From: CAVVYW01 sp963752605
GTDB taxonomy: Bacteria; Actinomycetota; Thermoleophilia; Solirubrobacterales; 70-9
Assembly: GCA_963752605.1 (NCBI GenBank)
Contig: CAVVYW010000005.1
Location: 248,001-312,000, forward strand
Length of the DNA: 64,000 nt
Reading direction: 5' to 3'
Part shown: piece after piece, positions 15,769 to 24,810 of the stretch
Layout of the letters: each line of letters begins with the position of its first letter
How positions within the stretch are numbered: position 1 is the stretch's first letter
The notes under the pieces: model-generated
Database searches by the model: none
The model's input: the letters and a program-made list of their open reading frames with translations, nothing else
Told to the model about the DNA's origin: nothing
Made by a program: the position numbers and the translations under genes

Positions 15769-16962
15769 GTGGCCGACCTAAACACCGATCCCGAGCCGCA
15801 GCACGACAGCCTCGACCTGGACCGCGTCCGCGAGGTCTTCGAGTCCTCGACCGACTTCACGATCGGGATCGAGGAGGAGTTCCAGATCGTCGACCCCGCC
15901 ATGCTCGACCTCGAGCACCGCTTCGAGGACCTCTACGAGGCCTGCCTCCGCGACGAGCATCTCTCCAAGTCGGTTCGCGGCGAGCTGATCGACACGGAGA
16001 TAGAGATCCGCTCGGGTCGCGGCGAGACCTTCTCCGAGGCGGTGGAGCGGCAGCGGGAGCGCCGCGGGCGGCTCTTCTCAATCACCGAGGAGCTTGGCCT
16101 GGCCCTGGCGGTCATGGGGACTCACCCCTGGGCCAGCTACCTCGACCAGCACATCATCAAGACGCAGCACTACCAGCGGCTTGGGCAGGACCTCCGCTGG
16201 GTGGCCCAGCGGAACAACACCTGGAGCCTCCACGTCCACGTCGGGGTCCAGGGAGCGGACCGGGCCATCGCGGTGACCGACCGGATGCGCGAGGTGCTGC
16301 CCGTCCTGCTCGCAGTCTCGGCCAACTCGCCCTTCCTCGACCACAGGGACACCGGGCTCCACTCGGTCAGGACGGAGATCTTCACCCGGACCTTCCCGCG
16401 CTGCGGGATCCACGAGCCCTTCGGCGACTGGGCCACCTACGCGGACTTCGTCCGGCTCCTCCACGAGACAGACTCGGTCGTCGAGGCCACCCAGCTGTGG
16501 TGGTCAGTCCGCCCGCACCACATGTTCGGCACGGTCGAGGTCCGGATCTGCGACGCGCAGACCCGCGGCGACGAGTCGTTCAACCTCGGGGCGCTGATCG
16601 CCGCCTGCGTGGCGCAGGCGGCCCTGGATTTCGACGAGCGGGGACCTGGTTCGCTGCCCAGGCAGCGTGAGATCGAGGAGAACCTCTGGCGGGCGATCCG
16701 CCACGGCCTGGACGGCGAGATGATCGACTTCGAGCGCCGCCGCACGGTTCCCACCCGCACGGTCGCTGAGGAGCTGCTCGAGTGGTGCGCGCCGGCGCGC
16801 GAGCGGCTGGGGGTCGAGGTGGAGATCCCGGACGAGAACGGCGCCCAGCGGGCCCGGCGCCGGGTCGCGGAGGGTGCCCCGATAGAGGAGATCTTCAGGG
16901 CCGCGGTCCAGGAGACCAGGCGGACCTATGCGCCCGCGCAGGTTTCGGTCCCGGATGATTGA
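15769..16962 (+). CDS. YbdK-family carboxylate-amine ligase (GCS2-like)
   Basis: 397 residues from GTG 15769. It belongs to the glutamate-cysteine ligase type 2 superfamily: TIGIEEEFQIVD holds the metal-binding glutamates, then GTHPWASYLDQ, SLHVHVGVQGADRAI, ANSPFLDHRDTGLHSVRTEIF, and HHMFGTVEVRICDAQT. Known members ligate glutamate to an amine such as cysteine with weak activity; the natural substrate in most organisms is unknown. It follows rex by 22 bp and precedes a DUF1844-like gene by 8 bp, so all three may be co-transcribed. A role in low-molecular-weight thiol synthesis is possible but not shown. Confidence 0.88.
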   Translation: MADLNTDPEPQHDSLDLDRVREVFESSTDFTIGIEEEFQIVDPAMLDLEHRFEDLYEACLRDEHLSKSVRGELIDTEIEIRSGRGETFSEAVERQRERRGRLFSITEELGLALAVMGTHPWASYLDQHIIKTQHYQRLGQDLRWVAQRNNTWSLHVHVGVQGADRAIAVTDRMREVLPVLLAVSANSPFLDHRDTGLHSVRTEIFTRTFPRCGIHEPFGDWATYADFVRLLHETDSVVEATQLWWSVRPHHMFGTVEVRICDAQTRGDESFNLGALIAACVAQAALDFDERGPGSLPRQREIEENLWRAIRHGLDGEMIDFERRRTVPTRTVAEELLEWCAPARERLGVEVEIPDENGAQRARRRVAEGAPIEEIFRAAVQETRRTYAPAQVSVPDD

Positions 16963-16970
16963 CTTCACAA

Positions 16971-17426
16971 ATGGCTGAGCCCGGCGAGGAGACCCCCAAG
17001 GACGCAGGCGACGCAGGCGACGCAGGCGACGCAGGCGAGGGAGCCGAGGCGCCGAGCGACGAGGAGCTCCGCGCCCAGCTCGAGGAGGAGATCAAGAAGG
17101 TCCGCGTCGAGGACGTCGTCCTCCAGAGCGTGGTCAGCATCCTCAACCTCGCGGCGAGGAGGCTCGCGAAGGACGACGAGCGCGACCTCGAGCAGGCCAA
17201 GGTCGGGATCGACGCCGCCCGTGCCCTCGTGGACCTGGTGAAGCCCGAGGCGCAGCCGCAGCTCCGCCAGGCGGTCTCGGAGCTGCAGCTGCTCTACAGC
17301 AAGCACGCGGGCGAGGGGGACGCGGAGGGCAGCGAGGCCGAGCCAGGGGAGACCAAGCCCGAGGGTGGCGAGGGGGAAAAGCCCGGCGGGGAAGGCGAAT
17401 CGAAGCTGTGGACTCCGGGCTCATAA
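16971..17426 (+). CDS. DUF1844-like acidic protein
   Basis: 151 residues from ATG 16971. The central 80 residues (LEEEIKKVRVEDVVLQ to AVSELQLLYSKH) are helical and resemble DUF1844: a hydrophobic helix, then a DLEQAKVGIDAARALVDL helix. The ends are low-complexity: the N-terminus holds four exact DAG repeats encoded by a 9-bp tandem repeat, and the C-terminus is Glu/Gly/Lys-rich. Cytoplasmic, function unknown; DUF1844 genes are usually single-copy neighbours of translation genes. Confidence 0.7.
   Translation: MAEPGEETPKDAGDAGDAGDAGEGAEAPSDEELRAQLEEEIKKVRVEDVVLQSVVSILNLAARRLAKDDERDLEQAKVGIDAARALVDLVKPEAQPQLRQAVSELQLLYSKHAGEGDAEGSEAEPGETKPEGGEGEKPGGEGESKLWTPGS
17001..17036 (+). repeat. Four copies of a 9-bp in-frame tandem repeat
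   Basis: gacgcaggc is repeated four times without error inside the DUF1844-like gene, coding (Asp-Ala-Gly)4. Because it is a multiple of three bases, copy number can change without breaking the frame. Confidence 0.9.
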
Positions 17427-17485
17427 GCTCGGGGCCGAGTCGGCGGCCTGTGGAATAGACTGCCGCGCCGCTTCCCCGGATTTAC

Positions 17486-19561
17486 ATGACTGAATTCCTC
17501 ACTGACTACGGAGTCCTAGTCGCGCTCGGCTGCGGCGCCGCCGCGGTCGTGTATGGCCTGCTGGTCACTCAGCGGCTGCTCGCCAAGCCCGCCGGGAACG
17601 AGCTCATGGTCGAGATCTCCGGCGCGATCCAGGAGGGCGCGACCGCCTACCTGAGGCGCCAGTACACGATCATCGCCGGCGTCGGAGTGGTCGTCGCGCT
17701 CCTGCTGATCCCGCTCCAGAACATCGAGACGGCGATCGGGTTCGTCGTCGGCGGGGTCCTCTCCGGTGCGGCGGGCTTCATCGGAATGAACCTCTCCGTT
17801 CGGGCGAACTCCCGTGTCGCGGAGGCCGCCCGCGGCGGCATTCCGCCGGCCCTGGATATCGCGTTCAAGGGCGGTTCGGTCACCGGGCTGCTCGTGGTGG
17901 GCATGGCGCTGCTCGGGGTCGCTGGCTACTTCGGCGTGTTGATCCTGCTCGACTACTCCGACAAGGAGGCAATCGACGCCCTGATCGGCCTCGGCTTCGG
18001 CGGCTCGCTGATCTCGGTCTTCGCGCGTCTCGGCGGCGGCATCTTCACCAAGGCGGCCGACGTGGGCGCGGACCTGGTCGGGAAGATCGAGGCCGGGATT
18101 CCCGAGGACGATCCCCGCAACCCCGCTGTCATCGCGGACAACGTCGGCGACAACGTCGGCGACTGCGCGGGCATGGCGGCTGACCTCTTCGAGACCTACG
18201 CCGTCACGGCCGTCGCGGTGATGCTGCTCGGCGTGCTCACCTTCACGGGTGAGTTCGCCCGCGAGGTCGCGATCTACCCGCTCGTCATGGGTGCGGCCGC
18301 GATCCTCGCCTCGATCGTCGGCGCTCTCGCCGTGCGCACCCGCACCGGCAACGTGGAGCGCGCCCTCTACCAGGGCCTGGTCGTCTCGGCGGTCCTCTCG
18401 GCGGCGGCCTTCTACCCGATCACCGACTGGCTGATGGACGAGCCGCTCCGGCTCGGCTTCGCCGAGGCCGGCTCCGGCGCCGACGTCACGGTGACCGACC
18501 TCTGGCTCTGCGGCCTGATCGGGGTCGGGGTGACGGCGCTGCTCTTCGTGATCACGGACTTCTACACCTCGACCCGCTTCCGGCCGGTGAAGACCATCGC
18601 GCGCGCCTCGGAGACCGGGCACGCGACCAACATCATCCAGGGCCTCGCGCAGGGCTTCCAATCGACCGCCCTGCCGGTCCTGGTCCTCCTCCTCGCGATC
18701 CTCGGCGCGAACGAGCTCGCCGGGATCTACGGAATCGCCATTGCGGTGATGGCGCAGCTCTCGCTCTGCGGCCTGATCGTCGCCCTGGACGCCTTCGGAC
18801 CGATCACGGACAACGCCGGCGGCATCGCGGAGATGGCCGATCTGCCCCAGGAAGTGCGCGATGTCACCGACCCGCTCGACGCGGTCGGCAACACCACCAA
18901 GGCCGTCACGAAGGGATACGCGATCGGTTCCGCCGCTCTGGCGGCGCTGGTGCTCTTCAACGCCTTCCTCTCCGAGCTGAAGGAGGAGGACCCGAACAAG
19001 GCGTTCAGCTTCGACATCGGGCAGCCCGAGGTCCTGATCGGCCTGCTGATCGGCGGGATGATGGTCTACCTGTTCTCGGCACTTGCGATCGAGTCGGTCG
19101 GGCGAGCCGGGGGTCAGGTGGTGGAGGAGGTACGCCGCCAGTTCCGCGAGAAGCCCGGGATCATGAAGGGCACGGAGAAGCCCGAGTACGGGCACGCGGT
19201 TCGCCTGGTCACCGCCGCGGCGCAGAAGGAGATGATCCTTCCCTCGCTGATCCCGATCGTGATCCCGCTGGTGGTCGGGTTGCTCTCCTACCAGGCGCTC
19301 GGCGGCCTGCTGATCGGGGTGATCGTGGTCGGCATCTTCGCGGCGATCTCGATGACCGCCGGCGGCGGCGCCTGGGACAACGCCAAGAAGCTGATCGAGG
19401 ACGGCGCCTTCGGCGGCAAGGGATCGGACGCCCACGCAGCGGCGGTCACCGGCGACACGGTCGGCGATCCCTACAAGGACACCGCCGGGCCGGCGATCAA
19501 CCCGATGATCAAGGTCGCCAACATCGTCGCGATCTTGATCATTCCCATCATCGCCCTGTAG
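17486..19561 (+). CDS. hppA: Membrane proton-pumping pyrophosphatase, K+-independent type
   Basis: Hydrolyses pyrophosphate and pumps H+ across the cytoplasmic membrane, recovering energy from biosynthesis. 691 residues with about 16 membrane spans. The substrate loop DVGADLVGKIEAGIPEDDPR followed by NVGDNVGDCAGMAADLFE (about residues 192-236) and the C-terminal KKLIEDGAFGGKGSDAH and DTVGDPYKDTAGPA Asp-rich loops are complete. In the GNTTK segment Lys472 replaces the Ala found in K+-dependent enzymes, which marks the K+-independent subfamily. Monocistronic, preceded by 59 bp of promoter space. Confidence 0.97.
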   Translation: MTEFLTDYGVLVALGCGAAAVVYGLLVTQRLLAKPAGNELMVEISGAIQEGATAYLRRQYTIIAGVGVVVALLLIPLQNIETAIGFVVGGVLSGAAGFIGMNLSVRANSRVAEAARGGIPPALDIAFKGGSVTGLLVVGMALLGVAGYFGVLILLDYSDKEAIDALIGLGFGGSLISVFARLGGGIFTKAADVGADLVGKIEAGIPEDDPRNPAVIADNVGDNVGDCAGMAADLFETYAVTAVAVMLLGVLTFTGEFAREVAIYPLVMGAAAILASIVGALAVRTRTGNVERALYQGLVVSAVLSAAAFYPITDWLMDEPLRLGFAEAGSGADVTVTDLWLCGLIGVGVTALLFVITDFYTSTRFRPVKTIARASETGHATNIIQGLAQGFQSTALPVLVLLLAILGANELAGIYGIAIAVMAQLSLCGLIVALDAFGPITDNAGGIAEMADLPQEVRDVTDPLDAVGNTTKAVTKGYAIGSAALAALVLFNAFLSELKEEDPNKAFSFDIGQPEVLIGLLIGGMMVYLFSALAIESVGRAGGQVVEEVRRQFREKPGIMKGTEKPEYGHAVRLVTAAAQKEMILPSLIPIVIPLVVGLLSYQALGGLLIGVIVVGIFAAISMTAGGGAWDNAKKLIEDGAFGGKGSDAHAAAVTGDTVGDPYKDTAGPAINPMIKVANIVAILIIPIIAL

Positions 19562-19563
19562 CC

Positions 19564-19597
19564 ACGCCTGAGCCATAGTCGAGCCTAGGCCAGGCGT
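19564..19597 (+). terminator. Possible intrinsic terminator after hppA
   Basis: ACGCCTG and CAGGCGT arms flank a loop of about 20 bases right after the hppA stop, followed by atcttt. The stem is only 7 bp and the loop large, so this is a moderate candidate. Confidence 0.35.
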
Positions 19598-19612
19598 ATC
19601 TTTCGGGGCGCC

Positions 19613-21523
19613 TTGGCTAGGAGGATCCCTCGGGACGAATCGCTGTCGCGCGTGCACGGCACCGGCGCGCTGTTCTCGGCCGCCTACGGCAACGTGGGCT
19701 CGTCGATCTACTACGCGCTTGGCGTCACCGCCGCCTTCGCGCTGGGCCTGACGCCGGTCGCGTTCCTCATCGCCGGGTTGATCTTCATGTTCACGGCAGC
19801 CACCTACTCAGAGGCGACGGTGATGTACCCGGAGGCAGGTGGCTCCTCGAGCTTCGCGCGGCACGCCTTCAACGAACTGGTCAGCTTCTTCGCGGCGTGG
19901 GCGCAGATGCTCAACTACGTGATCACGGTCGCGATCTCGGCCTTCTTCGTGCCGCACTACCTGGCCGTCTTCTGGGAGCCGCTCGGAAGCTCGCCCGGCG
20001 ACATCTTCTTCGGGATCGCCGTGGTCGCCGCCCTTGCCGCGCTCAACATCAAGGGCACCCAGGAGTCCTCGCGGCTCAACCTCATCCTCGCGATCGCCGA
20101 CCTGGCCACCCAGGTTGTGCTGGTCGTGATCGGGATCTTCCTGGTGCTGAGCCCGGAGATCCTGGTCGACAACGTCCACTTCGGCGTCGCGCCCACCTGG
20201 GGCGACTTTCTGCTCGGGATCGCGGTCGGCATGATCGCCTACACCGGGATCGAGACGATCTCGAACATGGCCGAGGAGGCAAAGGACGCGCCGCGGACGA
20301 TTCCGCGGGGCGTCGGCCTCACGGTCCTGGCGGTGCTCGGGCTGTACGCGCTGCTGCCGATGATCGCCCTGTCCGCGATGCCGGTGACCGAGTCCGGCGG
20401 GGAGTTCACCACCGCGCTGGGGACCACCTTCGCCGACGATCCGGTGCTCGGCATCGTCGAGAACCTGGGCGTGAGCGTCGGCCTGACCGAGGTGCTGCGC
20501 TACTACGTCGGCGTGCTCGCCGCCGTGATCCTGCTGATCGCGACCAACGCGGGGCTGATCGGCGTCTCCCGGCTGACCTACTCCATGGGCCAGCATCGCC
20601 AGCTCCCCGAGCGCCTCCGCGCCGTCCACCCAACCTTCCGGACCCCGTGGATCGCGATCCTGGTCTTCTCCACCGTCGCGGCGGTGACCCTGATTCCGGG
20701 CGAGACCGACCTGCTGGCGACGATGTACTCGTTCGGAGCGATGCTCTCGTTCACCGTCGCGCATGTGGCGGTGATCCGCCTCCGCCAGACCGAGCCCGGG
20801 AAGGAGCGTCCCTGGAAGCCGCCCGGCAGCGTGCGCGCCTTCGGGTTCTCCGTGCCGATGACGGCTGTGCTCGGCGGCTTCGGGACCGGCGCGGCGTGGG
20901 TGGTCGTGATGGTTCTCAACCCCCGCACGGCCGTGATCGGGGCCGGCTGGATGCTCTTCGGCCTCGCGGTCTACCTCCTCTACCGGAGCCGGATGGGGCT
21001 GCCGCTCACCGAGACCGTGAAGGTGGTGCTGCCCGAGCCGCTCGGCGTGGCGGAGGTGGAGTATCAGAGCGTCCTGGTTGCCTTCGACGACGGCGAGCCG
21101 TTCTCCGAGGAGACGATGGCCACCGCCGTCAAGCTGGCGGCCAAGCGGCGGCGCGCGATCCACGTGGCGGCGCTCGTCACCGTTCCGACCAACCTGCCCC
21201 TGGACGCCCCGCTGGCCGAGCAGGAGAGCGAGGCGCAGTCGAAGATCGAGCAGGCCAAGCTCGTCGGGGGCGGCCTGCGCGTCGATGGACACGTGCACCG
21301 GGTCCGGCCGAACCAGGCGGGCCGCTCGATCTCCGAGGAGGCCCGCGAGATCAAGGCGAGTGCGATCGTGATGGGCCTGCGCTACCGAAACGGCCAGCCG
21401 CTCTACGGCAAGACCCTGCAGAGCGTGCTCGCCCAGCGACCCTGCCGGGTGATCGTGGTCGGGGAGCCGGGCCGAGCTCGCGGAGACGACGGCCGGCCGC
21501 GGGGGCTCGAGGTGCCCGTGTGA
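19613..21523 (+). CDS. APC-superfamily permease with C-terminal universal-stress domain (copy 1)
   Basis: 636 residues from a TTG start. About 12 membrane spans (residues 15-460) carry APC features: SAAYGNVGSSIYYALG in the unwound first span, SSSFARHAFNELVSF, and YTGIETISNMAEEAKDAPRTIP. A soluble UspA-like domain begins near residue 482 (YQSVLVAFDDGEPFSEE) and ends with the SAIVMGLRYRNGQPLYGKT and CRVIVVGE pattern of nucleotide-binding stress proteins. Amino-acid transport is the usual annotation, but the K+ importer KimA also combines an APC core with a UspA-like C-terminal domain, and two RCK genes follow. It forms a run with a tiny membrane protein (GTGA overlap) and a paralogue. Confidence 0.9.
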   Translation: MARRIPRDESLSRVHGTGALFSAAYGNVGSSIYYALGVTAAFALGLTPVAFLIAGLIFMFTAATYSEATVMYPEAGGSSSFARHAFNELVSFFAAWAQMLNYVITVAISAFFVPHYLAVFWEPLGSSPGDIFFGIAVVAALAALNIKGTQESSRLNLILAIADLATQVVLVVIGIFLVLSPEILVDNVHFGVAPTWGDFLLGIAVGMIAYTGIETISNMAEEAKDAPRTIPRGVGLTVLAVLGLYALLPMIALSAMPVTESGGEFTTALGTTFADDPVLGIVENLGVSVGLTEVLRYYVGVLAAVILLIATNAGLIGVSRLTYSMGQHRQLPERLRAVHPTFRTPWIAILVFSTVAAVTLIPGETDLLATMYSFGAMLSFTVAHVAVIRLRQTEPGKERPWKPPGSVRAFGFSVPMTAVLGGFGTGAAWVVVMVLNPRTAVIGAGWMLFGLAVYLLYRSRMGLPLTETVKVVLPEPLGVAEVEYQSVLVAFDDGEPFSEETMATAVKLAAKRRRAIHVAALVTVPTNLPLDAPLAEQESEAQSKIEQAKLVGGGLRVDGHVHRVRPNQAGRSISEEAREIKASAIVMGLRYRNGQPLYGKTLQSVLAQRPCRVIVVGEPGRARGDDGRPRGLEVPV

Positions 21524-21729
21524 GCCCTCGAGCCGGCGGGGGTCCCCCACCCGGGGAGGGCTACCAGCTCGCCGTCCGCATCTTCTCGGTGACCATCATC
21601 GGCTTCGGGCTCGCGATCCTGATCGTCACCTTCGCGCGTGGCGGCGGCCCGCTCGCCACCGGGACCCTGTTCGGGCTCATCTTCGTCGCGCTCGGCTCGG
21701 CGCGGCTCTACCTCTCGCTCCGGGGATGA
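21520..21729 (+). CDS. Two-span mini membrane protein between paired permeases
   Basis: 69 residues starting at GTG 21520, which overlaps the stop of the first permease (GTGA). Two hydrophobic segments (AVRIFSVTIIGFGLAILIVT and GTLFGLIFVALGSARLYL) are separated by a short Gly/Pro turn; the N-terminus is Gly/Pro-rich. No family recognised. Tight coupling with the permeases suggests a small accessory subunit, which is inference only. Confidence 0.65.
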   Translation: MSPRAGGGPPPGEGYQLAVRIFSVTIIGFGLAILIVTFARGGGPLATGTLFGLIFVALGSARLYLSLRG

Positions 21730-21736
21730 GCGCACG

Positions 21737-23647
21737 ATGAGGCTGCGACGACTGCTCGGGGTCCCGTTTCTCTTCACCGCAGCCTCCTCTGCGATCGGCT
21801 TCTCGATCTACTTCGCGATCGGGGTCGTCGCCGAGCGGGGACTGGGGCTGACGCCGCTGATCTTCCTCGCCGCGGGCGTGATGTTCGCCCTGACCTCGCT
21901 CACCTACGTCGAGGGCGGGGCGATGTTCCGCGAGCGCGGCGGCTCGTCCATGTTCGCGCGCCACGCGTTCAACGAGCTGGTCAGCTTCATCGCCGGCTGG
22001 GCCATCCTGATCGACTACGTGATCGTGATCGCCGCGGCGGCGATCACGATTCCCCACTACCTCACCCCGATCTCCGAGAGCTTCGACGGCGGGGGGGAGG
22101 AGCTGGCGCTTGCCGTGCTGGTGATCGTCGCCGCGGCCCTGCTCAACGTGTTCAACGTGACCGGCCGAAGCCGCCAGGGGCGCCTGGTCCTGATCGCCCT
22201 CGCTGACCTCGGCCTCCAGCTGGTGGTGATCGTCGTGGGAGCGATCGTCGTCTTCGATCCCTCGCTCCTTACGCAGGAGCTGAACCCCTTCACCACACCC
22301 ACATTGGAGGACATCGTCTACGCGGCGGTGGTGGCCACGATCGCCTACGCCGGGATCGAGGCGGCGAGCGACCTCGCCCCCGACCTCGAGTTCGAGCCGG
22401 AGGATCTGAGGCGCGTGCTCGCGACCGGCGCCGTGGTCGTTCCGCTGCTCTACGCGGGCGTGGCGGCGATCGCGCTGACGGCCGTGCCCGTCGTGCCCGG
22501 GCCGGACGGGCCGGAGACGGCGCTCGCCGGGCCGCTGATAGAGGAGCCCGTGCTGGGCGTGGTACAGACGTTCGAGCCCACCTGGCTCGCCGACGTGATG
22601 CAGTGGGCGGTGGTCCTGATCGCGGTGCCCGTTCTCTTCTGGGCCGCGACCACCTCGATGCTGGGCGTCTCGCGGCACGTCTACGTGCTCGCCACCAATC
22701 GGCAGATCCCTTCCTGGGCCGGAAAGCTGGAGCGGACCCATTCGACCCCCTATGTCGCGATCGGGATCGCGTCGGCGCTCGCCATCGGCCTGGCGCTGCC
22801 GGGAGACATCCTCTTCCTCGCGCAGGTGTACGCGTTCGGCGCGCTGCTGGCGGTCACCATCGCCCACCTCTCGGTCATCCGTCTGCGGGTCACCGATCCC
22901 GGCCGGGAACGCCCGTTCCGCATCCCCCTCAACATCTCGATCGGCTCTCACTCGATTCCGCTGCCGGCCGTCTTCGCATGCCTGATCAGCGCCCTCGCCT
23001 GGGTCAGCGTCCTCCTGTTACACCCGAAGGCGGTCGCAGTCGGGGGCGGCTGGATGGCGTTCGGCCTGCTCTTCTACGTCTTCTACCGCGTGGTGGTGGA
23101 GGGGACCTCTCTGACGAAGCGGGTCACGGTGCCGGAGACCTCGCTGAAGAAGCAGGCGCCCGAGATCGAGTACTCGACGATCCTGGTCCCGGTCTTCGGC
23201 ACCGAGCTGGACGATGACATCGTCGGCACAGCCGGCAGGCTCGCCGACGCGGAGGTCGAGGAGGACGAGCAGCCCCCGCACCTGAAGGTGGTCTACGTCG
23301 CCCAGCTCCCGCTGACGGTGCCACTCGACTCGCCGCTGCCGAAGGCGGAGAAGGAGAAGGCGGAACGGGCCCTGGAGCGCGCAAGGGAGGTGGGGGACGA
23401 GTACGAGAACGTCGAGGTGACGACCGAGCTCGTGGCCGCCCGCTCGGCGGGCGCCGGCATCGTCCGCGAGGCGCGCGAGCTGGGCGCGGAGGTGATCGTG
23501 ATGGGCGGAGAGCCTCCGACCAAGATCCGCGGGGGAGCCATCCTCGGCGGGATCGGCGCCGCACGGCCGGACGAGATCGGCCCCGTCACCGAGTACGTGC
23601 TGCAGAAGGCGCCTTGCAGGGTGCTCATCACGGCGCCACCCGAGTAA
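21737..23647 (+). CDS. APC-superfamily permease with C-terminal universal-stress domain (copy 2)
   Basis: 636 residues from ATG 21737. It is a clear paralogue of the gene at 19613: the first span (SSAIGFSIYFAIGVV), the SSMFARHAFNELVSFIAGWA motif and the AYAGIEAASDLAPDLEFEPED loop align with copy 1. The UspA-like domain starts near residue 476 (IEYSTILVPVFGTELDD) and includes GAEVIVMGGEPP and a C-terminal CRVLI strand. The N-terminal tail is shorter than in copy 1. It follows the 69-residue membrane gene by 7 bp and precedes two RCK genes by 24 bp, so all five are likely one operon. Substrate unknown (amino acid, or K+ by analogy with KimA). Confidence 0.9.
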   Translation: MRLRRLLGVPFLFTAASSAIGFSIYFAIGVVAERGLGLTPLIFLAAGVMFALTSLTYVEGGAMFRERGGSSMFARHAFNELVSFIAGWAILIDYVIVIAAAAITIPHYLTPISESFDGGGEELALAVLVIVAAALLNVFNVTGRSRQGRLVLIALADLGLQLVVIVVGAIVVFDPSLLTQELNPFTTPTLEDIVYAAVVATIAYAGIEAASDLAPDLEFEPEDLRRVLATGAVVVPLLYAGVAAIALTAVPVVPGPDGPETALAGPLIEEPVLGVVQTFEPTWLADVMQWAVVLIAVPVLFWAATTSMLGVSRHVYVLATNRQIPSWAGKLERTHSTPYVAIGIASALAIGLALPGDILFLAQVYAFGALLAVTIAHLSVIRLRVTDPGRERPFRIPLNISIGSHSIPLPAVFACLISALAWVSVLLLHPKAVAVGGGWMAFGLLFYVFYRVVVEGTSLTKRVTVPETSLKKQAPEIEYSTILVPVFGTELDDDIVGTAGRLADAEVEEDEQPPHLKVVYVAQLPLTVPLDSPLPKAEKEKAERALERAREVGDEYENVEVTTELVAARSAGAGIVREARELGAEVIVMGGEPPTKIRGGAILGGIGAARPDEIGPVTEYVLQKAPCRVLITAPPE

Positions 23648-23671
23648 ACGCCCGCTCTAGTATCCGACGCG

Positions 23672-24121
23672 ATGTTCGTCCTGATCGTGGGATGTGGGCG
23701 CGTGGGGTCCTCGGTGGCCCGCACGATGCTGAAGGAGGGGCACGAGGTCTCCTGCCTCGACGAGGACCCCGAGGCTCACGCGCGCCTCGAGGTCAACCTC
23801 GACAAGTCCTGGGAGGACACGGGAGGCCGCTTCACCGTCGGCACCGCGCTCGAGGTGGAGGCTCTCCTCGAGGCCGGGATCGAGCAGGCGGATGCGTTCA
23901 TCGCCTCCACCGACGGCGACAACACGAACATCATCATCTCCCAGATAGCCCAGCGGCGGTTCAACGTGCCGAAGGTGGTGGCGCGGATCCTCGACCCGCT
24001 GCGGGCTGAGTGGTACGAGCAGCAGGGCGTCCACACGATCTGCCCGACGAGGGTGGCGATCGAGATGCTGGAGGCGGAGGTGCTCGAAGCCGCAGGCGCC
24101 AGCTCGGCGGAGACGGGCTGA
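23672..24121 (+). CDS. TrkA-N/RCK NAD-binding regulatory protein (short)
   Basis: 149 residues, one Rossmann RCK_N domain only: MFVLIVGCGRVGSSVARTML with GxGxxG at the extreme N-terminus, an acidic ribose-binding position (SCLDEDPEAH), and the ADAFIASTDGDNTNIIISQIA segment. There is no RCK_C domain. In K+ channels and Trk/Ktr transporters such proteins form the gating ring that senses NAD(H), ATP or c-di-AMP. The stop and the next gene's ATG share a base, so it is coupled to the full-length RCK protein that follows and the two may form a heteromeric ring. Confidence 0.88.
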   Translation: MFVLIVGCGRVGSSVARTMLKEGHEVSCLDEDPEAHARLEVNLDKSWEDTGGRFTVGTALEVEALLEAGIEQADAFIASTDGDNTNIIISQIAQRRFNVPKVVARILDPLRAEWYEQQGVHTICPTRVAIEMLEAEVLEAAGASSAETG

Positions 24122-24810
24122 TGGGCGAGGGCAAGTACATCATGGTGGCCGGGGCCGGCAAGGTCGGCTGGAACCTGGCGCGTGAGCTGATCGAAAAGGG
24201 CCACGAGGTGACCCTGATCGAGAACGACCGCAACCGATACATGACCGTGGAGCAGGAGCTCGAGCACAGCGTCCAGTACGGCGACGCCTCCGAGCTCTGG
24301 GTGCTGGAGCGGGCGGGGATCTCCCGGGCCGACATGGTGATCGCCGTGACCGGTGACGACGAGGACAACATGCTGATCTGCCAGGTGGCGAGGCAGAAGT
24401 ACCTGGTCGAGCGCATCATCGCCCGCGTCAACAATCCACGGAACCGCGAGCACTTCGAGCTGCTCGACATCAAGCCCTACGTCTCCGCGACCGACCTGAT
24501 CCTGCGGCTCCTCGAGCACGAGGTGCCCGACTACGGGCTCGTGCATCTGCTCGACCTGCCGGAGGAGCGGCTGGAGATCATCGAGATGCTGCTGCCCGAG
24601 GACAGCCAGGTGGGCGGCAAGCGTGTCGGGGACCTCGACATGCCCGAGGGCAGCCTCCTGATCTCGGTTCTGCGAGGGGGTCAGGGATTCGTGCCCGGCC
24701 CGGACACGGTGCTCGAGCCCGGCGACGAGGTGCTCGCCGTGCTCGACCCGGGCCTCGAGGAGGAGCTGAAGCAGTTCTTCGGATCGCCGGACGGTGCCGG
24801 AGCGGATTGA
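24121..24810 (+). CDS. TrkA-family K+ uptake regulator (RCK_N + RCK_C)
   Basis: 229 residues from ATG 24121. The N-terminal Rossmann domain (YIMVAGAGKVGWNLARELIE, residues 6-25; ADMVIAVTGDDEDNMLICQVA) is followed by an RCK_C domain (about 145-225: GKRVGDLDMPEGSLLISVLR, LEPGDEVLAVLDPG). It is typical of TrkA/KtrA-type cytoplasmic regulators of potassium transport. No TrkH/KtrB pore gene is in the window; the adjacent candidates for a membrane partner are the two APC-USP permeases. The 3' end overlaps the FAD reductase gene by 17 bp. Confidence 0.92.
   Translation: MGEGKYIMVAGAGKVGWNLARELIEKGHEVTLIENDRNRYMTVEQELEHSVQYGDASELWVLERAGISRADMVIAVTGDDEDNMLICQVARQKYLVERIIARVNNPRNREHFELLDIKPYVSATDLILRLLEHEVPDYGLVHLLDLPEERLEIIEMLLPEDSQVGGKRVGDLDMPEGSLLISVLRGGQGFVPGPDTVLEPGDEVLAVLDPGLEEELKQFFGSPDGAGAD

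Noticed and set aside
16960..16971. A Rex-like half-site (cttcacaa) before the DUF1844-like gene
   Set aside because: Only one half of the TTGTGAA-n-TTCACAA palindrome is present, and it overlaps the ybdK stop, so it is probably chance.
17001..17036. Tandem 9-bp repeats as a possible CRISPR
   Set aside because: Units are contiguous with no spacers and are in frame with a coding gene.
17516..19657. A 713-codon open frame antisense to hppA
   Set aside because: Low-complexity His/Asp/Arg-rich translation and no motif; the plus-strand hppA explains the DNA completely.
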